Shown piece after piece: positions 57,066-64,000 of a DNA stretch of 64,000 bases. The notes under the pieces were generated by a model. The model was not told where the DNA came from. It made no database searches and was given only the letters and a program-made list of their open reading frames with translations. The translations under genes were made by a program, and so were the position numbers. Origin of the DNA: Pseudohalocynthiibacter aestuariivivens (GTDB lineage Bacteria; Pseudomonadota; Alphaproteobacteria; Rhodobacterales; Rhodobacteraceae); NCBI RefSeq assembly GCF_011040495.1, contig NZ_CP049037.1, positions 1,054,001-1,118,000 on the forward strand. The letters are read 5' to 3'. Each line of letters starts with the position of its first letter. Position 1 is the stretch's first letter.

Positions 57066-57353
57066 TCAGGTTTTCGCCTCGGGCACCTTCGCGGCATTTG
57101 GAGGCGCCACCGGAAAGCGCGACTGCGAAAGAACGGCCCCATCGAGGTTCACGACAAGCCGCAACGCGCGTCCGTCACGAAAGAATGTCAGCCGCGATGT
57201 TCCTGCATCAGCGTCGACACCGGTCTCGCATCGGCTGGTGATGTTACCGTCGCGCATTTCGGTCGGAATGGTTTCCGGCGGCACGCTGAACGCGGCCCCG
57301 AGCAACTCAGCATCGACGACGAAGCCATCAGCAGTCACGGAAACTTTGCTCAT
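57066..57353 (-). CDS. DUF6522-like small protein
   Basis: A 95-aa protein starting MSKVSVTADGFVVDAELLGAAF at 57353, with AGAGGG upstream. The PETIPTEMRDGNITSRCETGVDADAGTSRLTFF segment with one conserved Cys resembles a small family seen with NO-response genes in Rhodobacterales (I believe DUF6522, from memory). No catalytic motif is obvious. It is preceded by an NsrR-like operator and lies between nirK and DUF488 genes. Function unknown. Confidence 0.7.
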   Translation of the reverse strand: MSKVSVTADGFVVDAELLGAAFSVPPETIPTEMRDGNITSRCETGVDADAGTSRLTFFRDGRALRLVVNLDGAVLSQSRFPVAPPNAAKVPEAKT

Positions 57354-57382
57354 TTCGCCCTCTCGGCCAGTTCCAGAAATTG

Positions 57383-57405
57383 AATGGGTATTTACAATAC
57401 TCATT
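57383..57405 (-). promoter_or_regulatory. NsrR-like 23-bp operator upstream of the DUF6522-like gene
   Basis: Arms AATGGGTATT (57383-57392) and AATACTCATT (57396-57405) form a near-perfect inverted repeat around TAC. The core GTATTTACAATAC matches 12 of 13 positions of the NsrR core consensus GYATTTNAAATRC as I recall it. A related half-site, AATGTGTATTGTA on the minus strand, lies 32 bp further upstream (57426-57438). nsrR itself is about 2 kb away. Confidence 0.6.
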
Positions 57406-57526
57406 ATGAGTTTTAGCCTCTCGATACAATACACATTATGATGAGGGGCCGGGCGACCTTCATATCCATTTCAGCCACTACCCGTCGATCCTCGGCCTGT
57501 TACGGCCCTGCTTGGACAGATCCAAA

Positions 57527-57904
57527 ATGAATACGACACCCGACATCACTATTGCCCGAGTCTACGACAACCCGGCTTCCGACGATCGCACGCGGATTCT
57601 GGTGGATCGCGTATGGCCTCGCGGCATAGCAAAAGAAGACTTGGACCATGATGATTGGAACAAGGACGTCGCCCCCAGCGATGATCTCAGAAAATGGTTT
57701 GGACATGACCCCGACAGATGGGCAGAGTTCCGCAATCGGTACATGCATGAACTGGCGGAAAATGCAGATGCCGTAGAACGCTGCCTGAAATGTTGCCGCA
57801 AGGGTCCGGTGACGCTGCTCTATGCTGCTAAGGACCGCGAGCACAATCAAGCGGTCGTACTAAGAGATTACCTGTCCCAACGCATGAAAAGCACGACAAC
57901 ATGA
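57527..57904 (+). CDS. DUF488 family protein
   Basis: Cytosolic protein of 125 aa from the ATG at 57527. Signature elements are ARVYDNPASDDRTRILVDRVWPRGIAKEDL and VTLLYAAKDREHNQA. DUF488 proteins occur near NO and nitrogen-oxide genes; biochemical activity is not established. The stop overlaps the next start (ATGA), giving a two-gene unit divergent from the DUF6522-like gene. Confidence 0.9.
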   Translation: MNTTPDITIARVYDNPASDDRTRILVDRVWPRGIAKEDLDHDDWNKDVAPSDDLRKWFGHDPDRWAEFRNRYMHELAENADAVERCLKCCRKGPVTLLYAAKDREHNQAVVLRDYLSQRMKSTTT

Positions 57905-58917
57905 CAGCACACCCTGATCCCTTACGCACCCCCCTATGCGATCTGCTGGGCTGCGATGTGCCAGTCATCCTTGCCGGAATGGGCGGCGTCGCACGGTCAG
58001 AACTGGCTGCGGCGGTTGCTTTGGCTGGTGGCTATCCGACGCTCGGCATGGTCCGCGAGGACCCTGCCCTGATAGAGTCTGAGATTGCGGCGCTCCGTCG
58101 CGCAACGGACAAGCCCTTTGCAGTTAATCTGATCCCTGCGGCGACAGAACCCGGACTGCTGGATGCCCAGATCGGCACCTGTCTTGATCTGGGCGTCACG
58201 ACATTTTCATTCTTCTGGGACGTGGTGCCGGACGCCGTGGAGCGAGTGAAGAAGGCCGGTTGCAAAGTGTTGCACCAGATCGGCAATATCGAAGCCGCAA
58301 GGCGGGCCGAAGCGGTCGGTGCGGATGTGCTGATCGCGCAGGGTTGCGAGGCAGGCGGCCATGTACACGGGCGCACCGGTGCCTTTGCATTGGCTGATTC
58401 CGTGCTGACAGCAGCCAGTGTTCCGGTCGTTATCTCCGGCGGTATCACGACCGGGCGCGGGCTTGCCGCCGCTCTTGGAATGGGGGCTGTGGGCGTTCAA
58501 TGTGGGACGGCCTTCCTTGCCACAACCGAGGCATTTGCCCACGATTATCATAAACGTCGCATCATCGACGCCACGTCAGAGGATACCGTCCTGACCGATG
58601 GGTTTGTCCTGAACTGGCCCGCCGGATCAGCCGTGCGGGTGTTGAAAAACAGTGTGACCGCAGGATTCGGGGACCGCCTTCTGGGGCATGACCCCGCGCA
58701 AATTCCGTCAGAGGTCATTGCCTATGACGGCGACACGCCCCGCTTTCGTCAAAGCACTGATTCCCCGATGCGCACCACCACCGGAGAGCTTGAGGCGATG
58801 TCTCTCTATGCCGGTCAGGGCGTCGACGCGGTCACGTCCGTTGTCAGCGCAGGAGATCGCCTGCGATACATGGCAGACGACGCCCGCCGCTGCCTGAGCG
58901 ATTTGCAGCATGGGTAG
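57901..58917 (+). CDS. Nitronate monooxygenase-like FMN enzyme
   Basis: TIM-barrel flavoprotein, 338 aa, of the 2-nitropropane dioxygenase family. Motifs are PVILAGMGGVARSELAAAV, the GCEAGGHVHGR phosphate/His segment (catalytic His region) and VVISGGITTGRGLAAALGMGAVGVQCGTAF binding FMN. It may detoxify nitronates formed near reactive nitrogen species; enoyl-ACP reductase FabK-like activity is an alternative in this superfamily. It is coupled to the DUF488 gene. Confidence 0.88.
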   Translation: MTAHPDPLRTPLCDLLGCDVPVILAGMGGVARSELAAAVALAGGYPTLGMVREDPALIESEIAALRRATDKPFAVNLIPAATEPGLLDAQIGTCLDLGVTTFSFFWDVVPDAVERVKKAGCKVLHQIGNIEAARRAEAVGADVLIAQGCEAGGHVHGRTGAFALADSVLTAASVPVVISGGITTGRGLAAALGMGAVGVQCGTAFLATTEAFAHDYHKRRIIDATSEDTVLTDGFVLNWPAGSAVRVLKNSVTAGFGDRLLGHDPAQIPSEVIAYDGDTPRFRQSTDSPMRTTTGELEAMSLYAGQGVDAVTSVVSAGDRLRYMADDARRCLSDLQHG

Positions 58918-59319
58918 CGTGCGGAATCGCGCTCTATGATCTGCCCAGCACGGACCTGATCATAGCACCGAGCGTACTCAGAATGCCGTCACGTCCCTCT
59001 GGGCGCGAAACATCGGGTTGGCGCGTGTTTCCTTCGCGCTCCTTCGGCACAACCTGTGTCGGAATACGGGCCTTTACAGTTGCCTCGCGGTCGTCCGACA
59101 CGTCGTCTGATGCCTGCTCTGGCGGCGAAGAAAACCCGCTACGGCATCGAAAACTGTCAAAATCGTCGCTCAACTGCGCGCCTCCGGCTATAATCGCCAA
59201 CCAGCGTCTTGGATGCGGGCAAATTCCCACACACCAAGAATGGTGACCGTGTCCGAGCTTCTCATCGTGGCCTACGCTTGCTAATCGGTTCTGTAAATAT
59301 CAATTCAGGGATAAACACG
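58918..59319. other. Intergenic region between nitronate monooxygenase and nsrR
   Basis: A 402-bp interval that mostly holds a probable small minus-strand gene (58934-59173). The remaining 146 bp before nsrR should carry its promoter; no convincing NsrR or NnrR palindrome was seen there. Confidence 0.5.
58934..59173 (-). CDS. Hypothetical 79-aa protein divergent from nsrR
   Basis: A TTG start at 59173 has a strong GGAGG ribosome site seven bases upstream and gives a product beginning MSDDFDSFRCRSGFSS. It is polar and Arg/Asp-rich, with an amphipathic C-terminus ILSTLGAMIRSVLGRS. An alternative longer form from the GTG at 59230 lacks a ribosome site. I know no family. It may be an artefact, but codon pattern and ribosome site support it. 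Confidence 0.45.
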   Translation of the reverse strand: MSDDFDSFRCRSGFSSPPEQASDDVSDDREATVKARIPTQVVPKEREGNTRQPDVSRPEGRDGILSTLGAMIRSVLGRS

Positions 59320-59736
59320 TTGCGATTGACCTCCTTCACCGACTACGGGCTGCGGATGCTGATGCGGATGGGAGGGACCCCCGACAGGATATTCTCTACC
59401 GCTGAACTTGCCAACGAATTTGGCCTGTCCCGGCATCATCTGACGAAGATCATGCAAACGCTGGCAAAGGTCGGCATCGTCGAGACACGCCGCGGTGGCG
59501 GTGGTGGTGCCAGACTGGCACGCCAGCCAAAAGACATCGGTCTGGGCGAAGTCGTACGCGTCCTTGAGGGTGGTCAGGCCTTGGTAGAGTGTTTTCAGGC
59601 CGATGGTGGAAATTGCACCATCAGTGGACATTGCCGCCTAGAGGGTCGACTGCGCATTGCCGAAGCGGCATTTCTCGCCAATCTTGACCGTTCGACCCTC
59701 GCGGATATCGCCTTAAACGAACCGATCACAGCCTGA
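59320..59736 (+). CDS. nsrR: NsrR-type Rrf2 family NO-sensing repressor
   Basis: Iron-sulfur transcription repressor of 138 aa from a TTG at 59320, with AGGGA eight bases upstream; the product begins like other members (RLTSFTDYGLRMLM). A winged HTH (STAELANEFGLSRHHLTKIMQTLAKVGIVETRRG) is followed by three Cys at 91, 99 and 105 (ECFQADGGNCTISGHC), the cluster ligands of NsrR. NO damages the cluster and relieves repression. The likely target in the window is the NsrR-like site before the DUF6522-like gene. Confidence 0.92.
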   Translation: MRLTSFTDYGLRMLMRMGGTPDRIFSTAELANEFGLSRHHLTKIMQTLAKVGIVETRRGGGGGARLARQPKDIGLGEVVRVLEGGQALVECFQADGGNCTISGHCRLEGRLRIAEAAFLANLDRSTLADIALNEPITA

Positions 59737-59785
59737 TCTAGCGTCGTTCGTCTGTCACTTGCCCGGTAGATCGCTCACGCCCGCC

Positions 59786-61720
59786 CTATCCCCTTAGCGC
59801 AAGATAGCGACGCTTGGCTTCCTCCATCCGCCCCATCTCGCGCACGGAATTCTCGATTGCCACCTCGTCGGATTTGTCAGCATAGCGGAATTCGCTGTCG
59901 GCGTACCGGTTGATCTCCTGAATCACCATCTCGACCGTGATCGGCTGACGCAGTTCCTCGATCATACCCTTCTTGGTCTCGTAGTCCTTGAACAAGAACA
60001 GATCAGGTTCCTCCATCCACTCATCGGGCAGCTCAAAATCCATCGCGCGCACTTTCACTGCGTCGGTGATGTTTTTGATTGCGCGCCCGGTAAATCGGTC
60101 ATCGACCTCCTGAATGCCCTTCAGATATGTTCCAAGCTTGGCAATCGTGTCCAGCGCGCCGACCTTGGCATCCACCGCCTCATAGACCCGCAACAAACCT
60201 TCCTCATGCGGTTTCGAATGCGAGGCAAAGCTGGCGGCCACGGCCTTCTTGATTTCCTGCGCGGCAAACGCCTCGTGATCACCCAGCGGGATATCGTGGT
60301 TCCGGCCCATCAGCAGATTCAGGATATCGATGTAATCCTCGCGGCTGATCGGGCCATCCACCAAAAAGCGCGCGCCCGCGCGCTGTCGCAGAGCATCATC
60401 CACATTCTCAGGGTAGTTCGAAAACATGCCAAACGTACAATTGCCACGTACGACGGTGTTCGCCCCGGCAAAACTCTCCATCAACACGGCAGTAATTTCC
60501 AATTGCCCGGACGACGATTGCCGGTCCCCGCGCTTGCCCGCTAACTGGTCAATATCATCAATCGTGCCAAAACCGATCACGCCGGGGTCGATGATGGAAT
60601 TGATGAACGCCTTGGCGTTTTGCGCCGATTTGCCCTGGTAGCTGTCAATGCTGTCGGTGCTCAGGTTTTGATAACGAAACGGATAGCCCGCCGTCTGGCA
60701 ATAGCCGTGAACCAGTCCCGCCATCATCTGGATCAGCGTGGTTTTTCCGGTGCCCGGTTTCCCGTCGCCCATAAAGGTAAAGATGAACCCGCCCAATTCT
60801 GCGAACGGGTTCAGCCGCCGGTCAAAATCATAAGCCATCAACATCTTGGCCAGCTTGAGCGCCTGATATTTGGCGATATGGTTGCCCACCACTTCGTTTG
60901 GCTTCTTGAATGTCATGGTCAGCGTTGTGGATTTCGCCGTGGACGACGGGGTAAACCCGCGAATCGTGAAATCATCCGCCTCCACGCGCCAACTGACACT
61001 GGCAAAGGCCTCCAGCCGCCCGGCATTCTGCGCGCGCAGGGCGACCTTCTCCATCAGCGCCTCGGCATATCCCGTCACGCTGGCCACCAGCCGTGCATCG
61101 TCCCCGGCATGGGTTGCAATGGTTTGATCCAGTTCCCAAAGAGCACCGTGCAGCGCCAGTTGTGGGTTGTCCGTCAGCACTTCCTCGGCTTCGCCGGCCT
61201 CCACCGACACCTCGCTGCCATGCGGCCCCAGCAGGAACGCGGCAGCATTTGCAAAGACATAAGCGACTGCCAGCGCCTCGGCGCTCAGCAACTCGCTGAA
61301 CTCGGTCTTGCGATCACCGGGCAACGACCCGGCGAGGTTGGCGCGGCGCAGGTCGGCCAGACCTGTGGCATCGGCATAGGCTTCGCCCACGGCCAGCGCG
61401 ATGGCCAGAGAGCGGCGCAAGGCGTGCATCACCGTGGCCTGCAACGGCGACACCAGCGGGTCATCGCCATCCGCAGCCTCAATCCGCGCGATGAGATGTA
61501 CGCCCTCGGGGCGCGCGGCGCTGCGCGTGACCAATCCCGGTGTGGTGGTGCGGAACCGCCGCCGCGTCGCAATGCCGGAAGACCGCTCTTCGCTCGGGGT
61601 ATCGACCGGCTTGCCGATCCGGGGCGTATGATCGAACCCCTCCAGCATACGCGTCGCCGCTTCGTAATGCTTGGTCACGTCCGCTTCGCGCAGTTCCATC
61701 ATATCGGCTGTCAGGCTCAT
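59786..61720 (-). CDS. AAA+ ATPase of an uncharacterised three-gene cassette
   Basis: Protein of 644 aa; the start at 61720 (MSLTADMMELREADVTKHYE) has GGAGAA upstream. The N-terminal 310 residues match nothing I know. The AAA+ core has Walker A GDGKPGTGKTTL (318-329), Walker B-like VIGFGTIDDIDQLAG (381-395), sensor 1 in FSNYPEN (about 433-439) and Arg residues at 445-451 as finger candidates. The C-terminal part is helical. It lies downstream of a 374-aa gene and a coiled-coil gene on the same strand. A remodelling role on a membrane or filament partner is inference. Confidence 0.8.
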   Translation of the reverse strand: MSLTADMMELREADVTKHYEAATRMLEGFDHTPRIGKPVDTPSEERSSGIATRRRFRTTTPGLVTRSAARPEGVHLIARIEAADGDDPLVSPLQATVMHALRRSLAIALAVGEAYADATGLADLRRANLAGSLPGDRKTEFSELLSAEALAVAYVFANAAAFLLGPHGSEVSVEAGEAEEVLTDNPQLALHGALWELDQTIATHAGDDARLVASVTGYAEALMEKVALRAQNAGRLEAFASVSWRVEADDFTIRGFTPSSTAKSTTLTMTFKKPNEVVGNHIAKYQALKLAKMLMAYDFDRRLNPFAELGGFIFTFMGDGKPGTGKTTLIQMMAGLVHGYCQTAGYPFRYQNLSTDSIDSYQGKSAQNAKAFINSIIDPGVIGFGTIDDIDQLAGKRGDRQSSSGQLEITAVLMESFAGANTVVRGNCTFGMFSNYPENVDDALRQRAGARFLVDGPISREDYIDILNLLMGRNHDIPLGDHEAFAAQEIKKAVAASFASHSKPHEEGLLRVYEAVDAKVGALDTIAKLGTYLKGIQEVDDRFTGRAIKNITDAVKVRAMDFELPDEWMEEPDLFLFKDYETKKGMIEELRQPITVEMVIQEINRYADSEFRYADKSDEVAIENSVREMGRMEEAKRRYLALRG

Positions 61721-61733
61721 CTTGTTCTCCACC

Positions 61734-61756
61734 TGCCGGGCTGAAGCCCGGCCTAC
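61734..61756. repeat. REP-like palindrome, copy 2 (inverse orientation)
   Basis: Exact reverse complement of the 23-bp unit at 26068-26090; core GCCGGGCTGAAGCCCGGC. It lies 14 bp upstream of the AAA+ ATPase start. Confidence 0.88.
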
Positions 61757-61764
61757 CAATTCTT

Positions 61765-61787
61765 GCAGGCCGGGCTTCAGCCCGGCA
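61765..61787. repeat. REP-like palindrome, copy 3
   Basis: Same unit as copy 1 with one mismatch (GCAGG for GTAGG). It faces copy 2 across 8 bp, making a large inverted pair that fills the 72-bp gap between the 374-aa gene and the ATPase gene. Confidence 0.88.
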
Positions 61788-61792
61788 ACGGT

Positions 61793-62917
61793 TCAATATC
61801 GCAATACCCGCCCCCCGGCGCTGACGACGTATTTCGTCACGCTGGCAAAGCCCGGCGGGTTCTTTTCGGCCAGTACCTGATAGGGCCGCTCTGGCAATAC
61901 AATGCTGCGGGTCTGGCGGGTTGCGCCGGTTTCCGCCCCGCGTCCCGAAAACGGGTCGAGCGCGAAAATCTCGCGCTCGACCGAGCCAAACCAGCCATCA
62001 CGCTCGGTCTCGGTGCGCTCACTTTCCAGCACTTCGTCTGTCCAAGCGAGCGCCCAGTCCTGCCCCTCGGGCGCGCCCGCATCGCGCAACACGTCGTGCA
62101 GAGGGCCAGTCTGTTGTGTGTAGCGGTGCGAATACATCGGCCCCACATGCAGACGACGCAACCGCTTGGGATGCAACTCGGGAAACGCCTCGTCAAAGCC
62201 GCGCGCGATGGTCAACAATTTCAGCCCACCCAGCGCCTGCCCCATCAGATGCGCCTGCACTTCCGGCCAGCGCCCCTCATCCTTGGGCAACGCGCGCCGC
62301 CCGCTATCCTCGACCTCCATCAAATAGATCGTTGGCAGGTTAATCTGGCTGTCATAAACAGCCCAATGCAATAAATAGCGCCGTCTGTCGCCTAGCCCGC
62401 TCTGCCAGATCATTTGTGGATCGTTCTGCGCCCAGAACAGATGCCCGCGTTGCAACTCTTCGTAATATAGCCGCTGCGACAGCGCGAATTGCAAGCGTGT
62501 TGGAATTTGCTGTGCGCCAATAATCTGTTCGACCATCTGCGCCTTGAGATGTTCCACATTCGGAAGGCTATCCAGATGCCGCCCGGCTTGTTGCGCGTCA
62601 TTGGCCATGACCAGCAACTCATTGAACACGGGAAATCCGCTCTCGCGGTTATCCATCTGCAAAGAGCCAAAGAACTGCCCCGTGTCGCGCCCCACCAGCA
62701 GGTATTTCATGCCCAGCGCGCGAAACGTGTAGGCGATGCCTTGGACATAGGCCACCAGCACCTCGACCTCATCCTTGGTCAGGTTGCCCTCTGCCTGCAT
62801 GACTGCCGCCACCCGTCCCAAATGGCTGGTGATTTGCTCGAATTTGGCAAAGTAGCGGCGGCTGGCCATCAGATCGGTCAGCCCGACATGATCGGCTTTG
62901 GGTGCGCGGTCACTCAT
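61793..62917 (-). CDS. Hypothetical protein, second gene of AAA+ cassette
   Basis: A 374-aa protein, MSDRAPKADHVGLTDLM. I do not recognise a family. It looks globular and soluble with mixed composition: helical N-terminal part (ASRRYFAKFEQITSHLGRVAA), a GMKYLLVGRDTGQFFGS segment and a Pro/Arg-rich C-terminus (SIVLPERPYQVLAEKNPPGF). No signal peptide or membrane helix. It is 46 bp after the coiled-coil gene, so the two are likely cotranscribed. Its stop is 5 bp from a REP-like pair. Confidence 0.75.
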   Translation of the reverse strand: MSDRAPKADHVGLTDLMASRRYFAKFEQITSHLGRVAAVMQAEGNLTKDEVEVLVAYVQGIAYTFRALGMKYLLVGRDTGQFFGSLQMDNRESGFPVFNELLVMANDAQQAGRHLDSLPNVEHLKAQMVEQIIGAQQIPTRLQFALSQRLYYEELQRGHLFWAQNDPQMIWQSGLGDRRRYLLHWAVYDSQINLPTIYLMEVEDSGRRALPKDEGRWPEVQAHLMGQALGGLKLLTIARGFDEAFPELHPKRLRRLHVGPMYSHRYTQQTGPLHDVLRDAGAPEGQDWALAWTDEVLESERTETERDGWFGSVEREIFALDPFSGRGAETGATRQTRSIVLPERPYQVLAEKNPPGFASVTKYVVSAGGRVLRY

Positions 62918-62963
62918 GGCGCAGATCCGCGCCGCCTGTCACCGAATTACGGTTACGCACGGT

Positions 62964-63998
62964 TCAGGCTCCATACAGGTTCTTGTCGTGCTTTTCGATA
63001 ATCGCCTGAAAACGCCGGGCAAAACGCTCGTCCGCCTTCGCCTTGGCCTCCAGCACGTCCCGCGCAAAAACCATATGCTCTTCGTGGCTTTCCATCATCT
63101 CGGCCATTTTCTTGTTGGTGGCCGCGCCGATGCCCGCCATCGCCTGTTGCGCCTCTTTGTCTGTTTCGACGCCAATCTCATTGATGCGGTGCGCCACATC
63201 CTGTTGCTGTGCGGTTTTCAGCGATTTGGTCAACGCATCATACAACACCACGCGCTGCTTGGTATCTGTCTGCAACTTGTTGATCAGTACCATCTGCGTC
63301 GCAGCCTGATTTTGCAGGCTGTCCACCCAAGTCTTACCCTTCTCGATATACCGCTCCAACGTCTGCGATTTGCTCAGCTTGACCTGCTCGGACTGCACCA
63401 GTTCGTTGTATTTCGAGTTGAGATCAGCCAGTTGCGTCTCCAGCTTGGTGCGTGCAGCAGCGTCCGTTTCGTTGGCGATCTTGTTCTCCAGCGCGATGAT
63501 TTCTGGGTCCATCGCGGTAATCTGGCTGCGGATATCCTCCAACTCGCCCACAGTCATCTCGCGCTCGTCCAGCGTGTCGGTCAGGTTCTCCCCGACCTTG
63601 GCTTTGTGCGTCTCCAGCGTGGCCAGTTGACTCTCCAACAGCCGCACGATCACGTCTGACTTGGAAATGAGATCCTGCAATTTATCGTCGATCGAGGCGG
63701 TGCGTACCCGGTCCTGCCGCATCGCGTCAGAGCGCGTTTTGCTAAAGAAACCGACGAAGCTTTCCCAGCCGGTCTTGTTGCGCATTTCGTCGAAGTCGCG
63801 GGAAAAGGCGGCGGTGATGTCGTCCAGCCCCATGATCAGTTCGGCAATATTGGCGTTCATCACCTCGGTATGGGCATGTACATCCTCCAGCGAGGCGTTC
63901 TCGATATCCAGAACCGCGTCCTCACCACCCCTGATCTTGGCGCGCGCCGCTTCGATCTGGCTGGTCACCTCGGCGATCTTGGCCTGTGCCGCGCTCAC
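62964..63998 (-). CDS. Coiled-coil protein, first visible gene of AAA+ cassette (N-terminus may lie outside)
   Basis: At least 344 aa, highly charged, with long heptad-like stretches (LETQLADLNSKYNELVQSEQVKLSKSQ; ISSQ-type repeats at 150-250). The apparent GTG at 63998 is at the window edge, so the true start may be further upstream. The QNQAATQMVLINKLQTDTKQRV region loosely recalls TelA-type toxic anion resistance proteins, which also have long helices, but this is weak. It probably forms filaments or a scaffold for the downstream ATPase. Confidence 0.7.
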   Translation of the reverse strand: MSAAQAKIAEVTSQIEAARAKIRGGEDAVLDIENASLEDVHAHTEVMNANIAELIMGLDDITAAFSRDFDEMRNKTGWESFVGFFSKTRSDAMRQDRVRTASIDDKLQDLISKSDVIVRLLESQLATLETHKAKVGENLTDTLDEREMTVGELEDIRSQITAMDPEIIALENKIANETDAAARTKLETQLADLNSKYNELVQSEQVKLSKSQTLERYIEKGKTWVDSLQNQAATQMVLINKLQTDTKQRVVLYDALTKSLKTAQQQDVAHRINEIGVETDKEAQQAMAGIGAATNKKMAEMMESHEEHMVFARDVLEAKAKADERFARRFQAIIEKHDKNLYGA

Positions 63999-64000
63999 CT

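Noticed and set aside
59240..59319. Possible NsrR autoregulatory site before nsrR (TGTAAATATCAATT)
   Set aside because: Arms do not form a convincing inverted repeat matching the site at 57383.
45000..59740. Denitrification island considered as a mobile element
   Set aside because: No integrase, transposase, tRNA target or flanking direct repeat was found; base composition looks like the flanks.

Overview
The window looks like a chromosomal segment of a marine alphaproteobacterium of the Roseobacter group (Rhodobacteraceae). The evidence is protein content and synteny: hflK-hflC-DUF2065-degP, yfgM-bamB-der, ccmI-ruvX-DUF1289, heterotetrameric sarcosine oxidase, Rhodobacter-type nor/nnr genes, moderately high GC and dense gene packing. 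No tRNA, rRNA, CRISPR array, insertion sequence, integrase or phage gene was recognised.

Region 1 (1-20.6 kb) is mostly housekeeping and stress. Two divergent BCCT osmolyte transporters (the first cut by the window edge) are followed by the envelope-proteolysis block degP, DUF2065, hflC, hflK on the minus strand, then gor and rpiA. Next come a glutathione S-transferase, an orphan Tat-exported peptide-binding protein, a Bcr/CflA exporter, serS, a TspO-like membrane protein, a Cys-rich secreted protein of unknown function, and der-bamB-yfgM. Region 2 (20.8-34.2 kb) holds an RND efflux pair with an unusually large inner-membrane subunit, an ATM1-type ABC exporter, a LysM protein with an imperfectly repeated Thr/Ala/Pro linker, a LOG-family protein, a RarD-like permease, Fe-type superoxide dismutase and an orphan asparagine-synthase-like protein. 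Region 3 (34.2-39.9 kb) is soxB-(65-aa membrane protein)-soxD-soxA-soxG. It converts sarcosine to glycine and fits with the betaine-type transporters. Region 4 (40-44.8 kb) has ccmI, ruvX, a DUF1289 gene, a possible 2-oxoglutarate oxygenase overlapping a TSUP exporter, and dusA.

Region 5 (45-59.7 kb) is a nitrite/nitric-oxide respiration island: nnrS and pseudoazurin; an NnrR-type Crp/Fnr regulator; a DUF1858 gene; norCBQD with two small membrane proteins, nnrU and hemN; nirV and nirK; a DUF6522-like gene; DUF488 and nitronate monooxygenase genes; and nsrR. Pseudoazurin can feed electrons to the copper nitrite reductase, whose NO is removed by NorCB. Two perfect TTGCG-N4-CGCAA palindromes sit about 41.5 bp upstream of plausible starts for nirK and norC, with weaker relatives before pseudoazurin and hemN. 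A separate 23-bp NsrR-like operator lies before the DUF6522-like gene. This supports two layers of NO control. No nos or nap genes are present in the window.

Region 6 (59.8-64 kb) is a minus-strand cassette of a coiled-coil protein (possibly cut by the window end), a 374-aa protein of unknown family and an AAA+ ATPase. An inverted pair of REP-like palindromes fills the gap before the ATPase gene. This cassette is the best candidate here for an undescribed multi-protein system.
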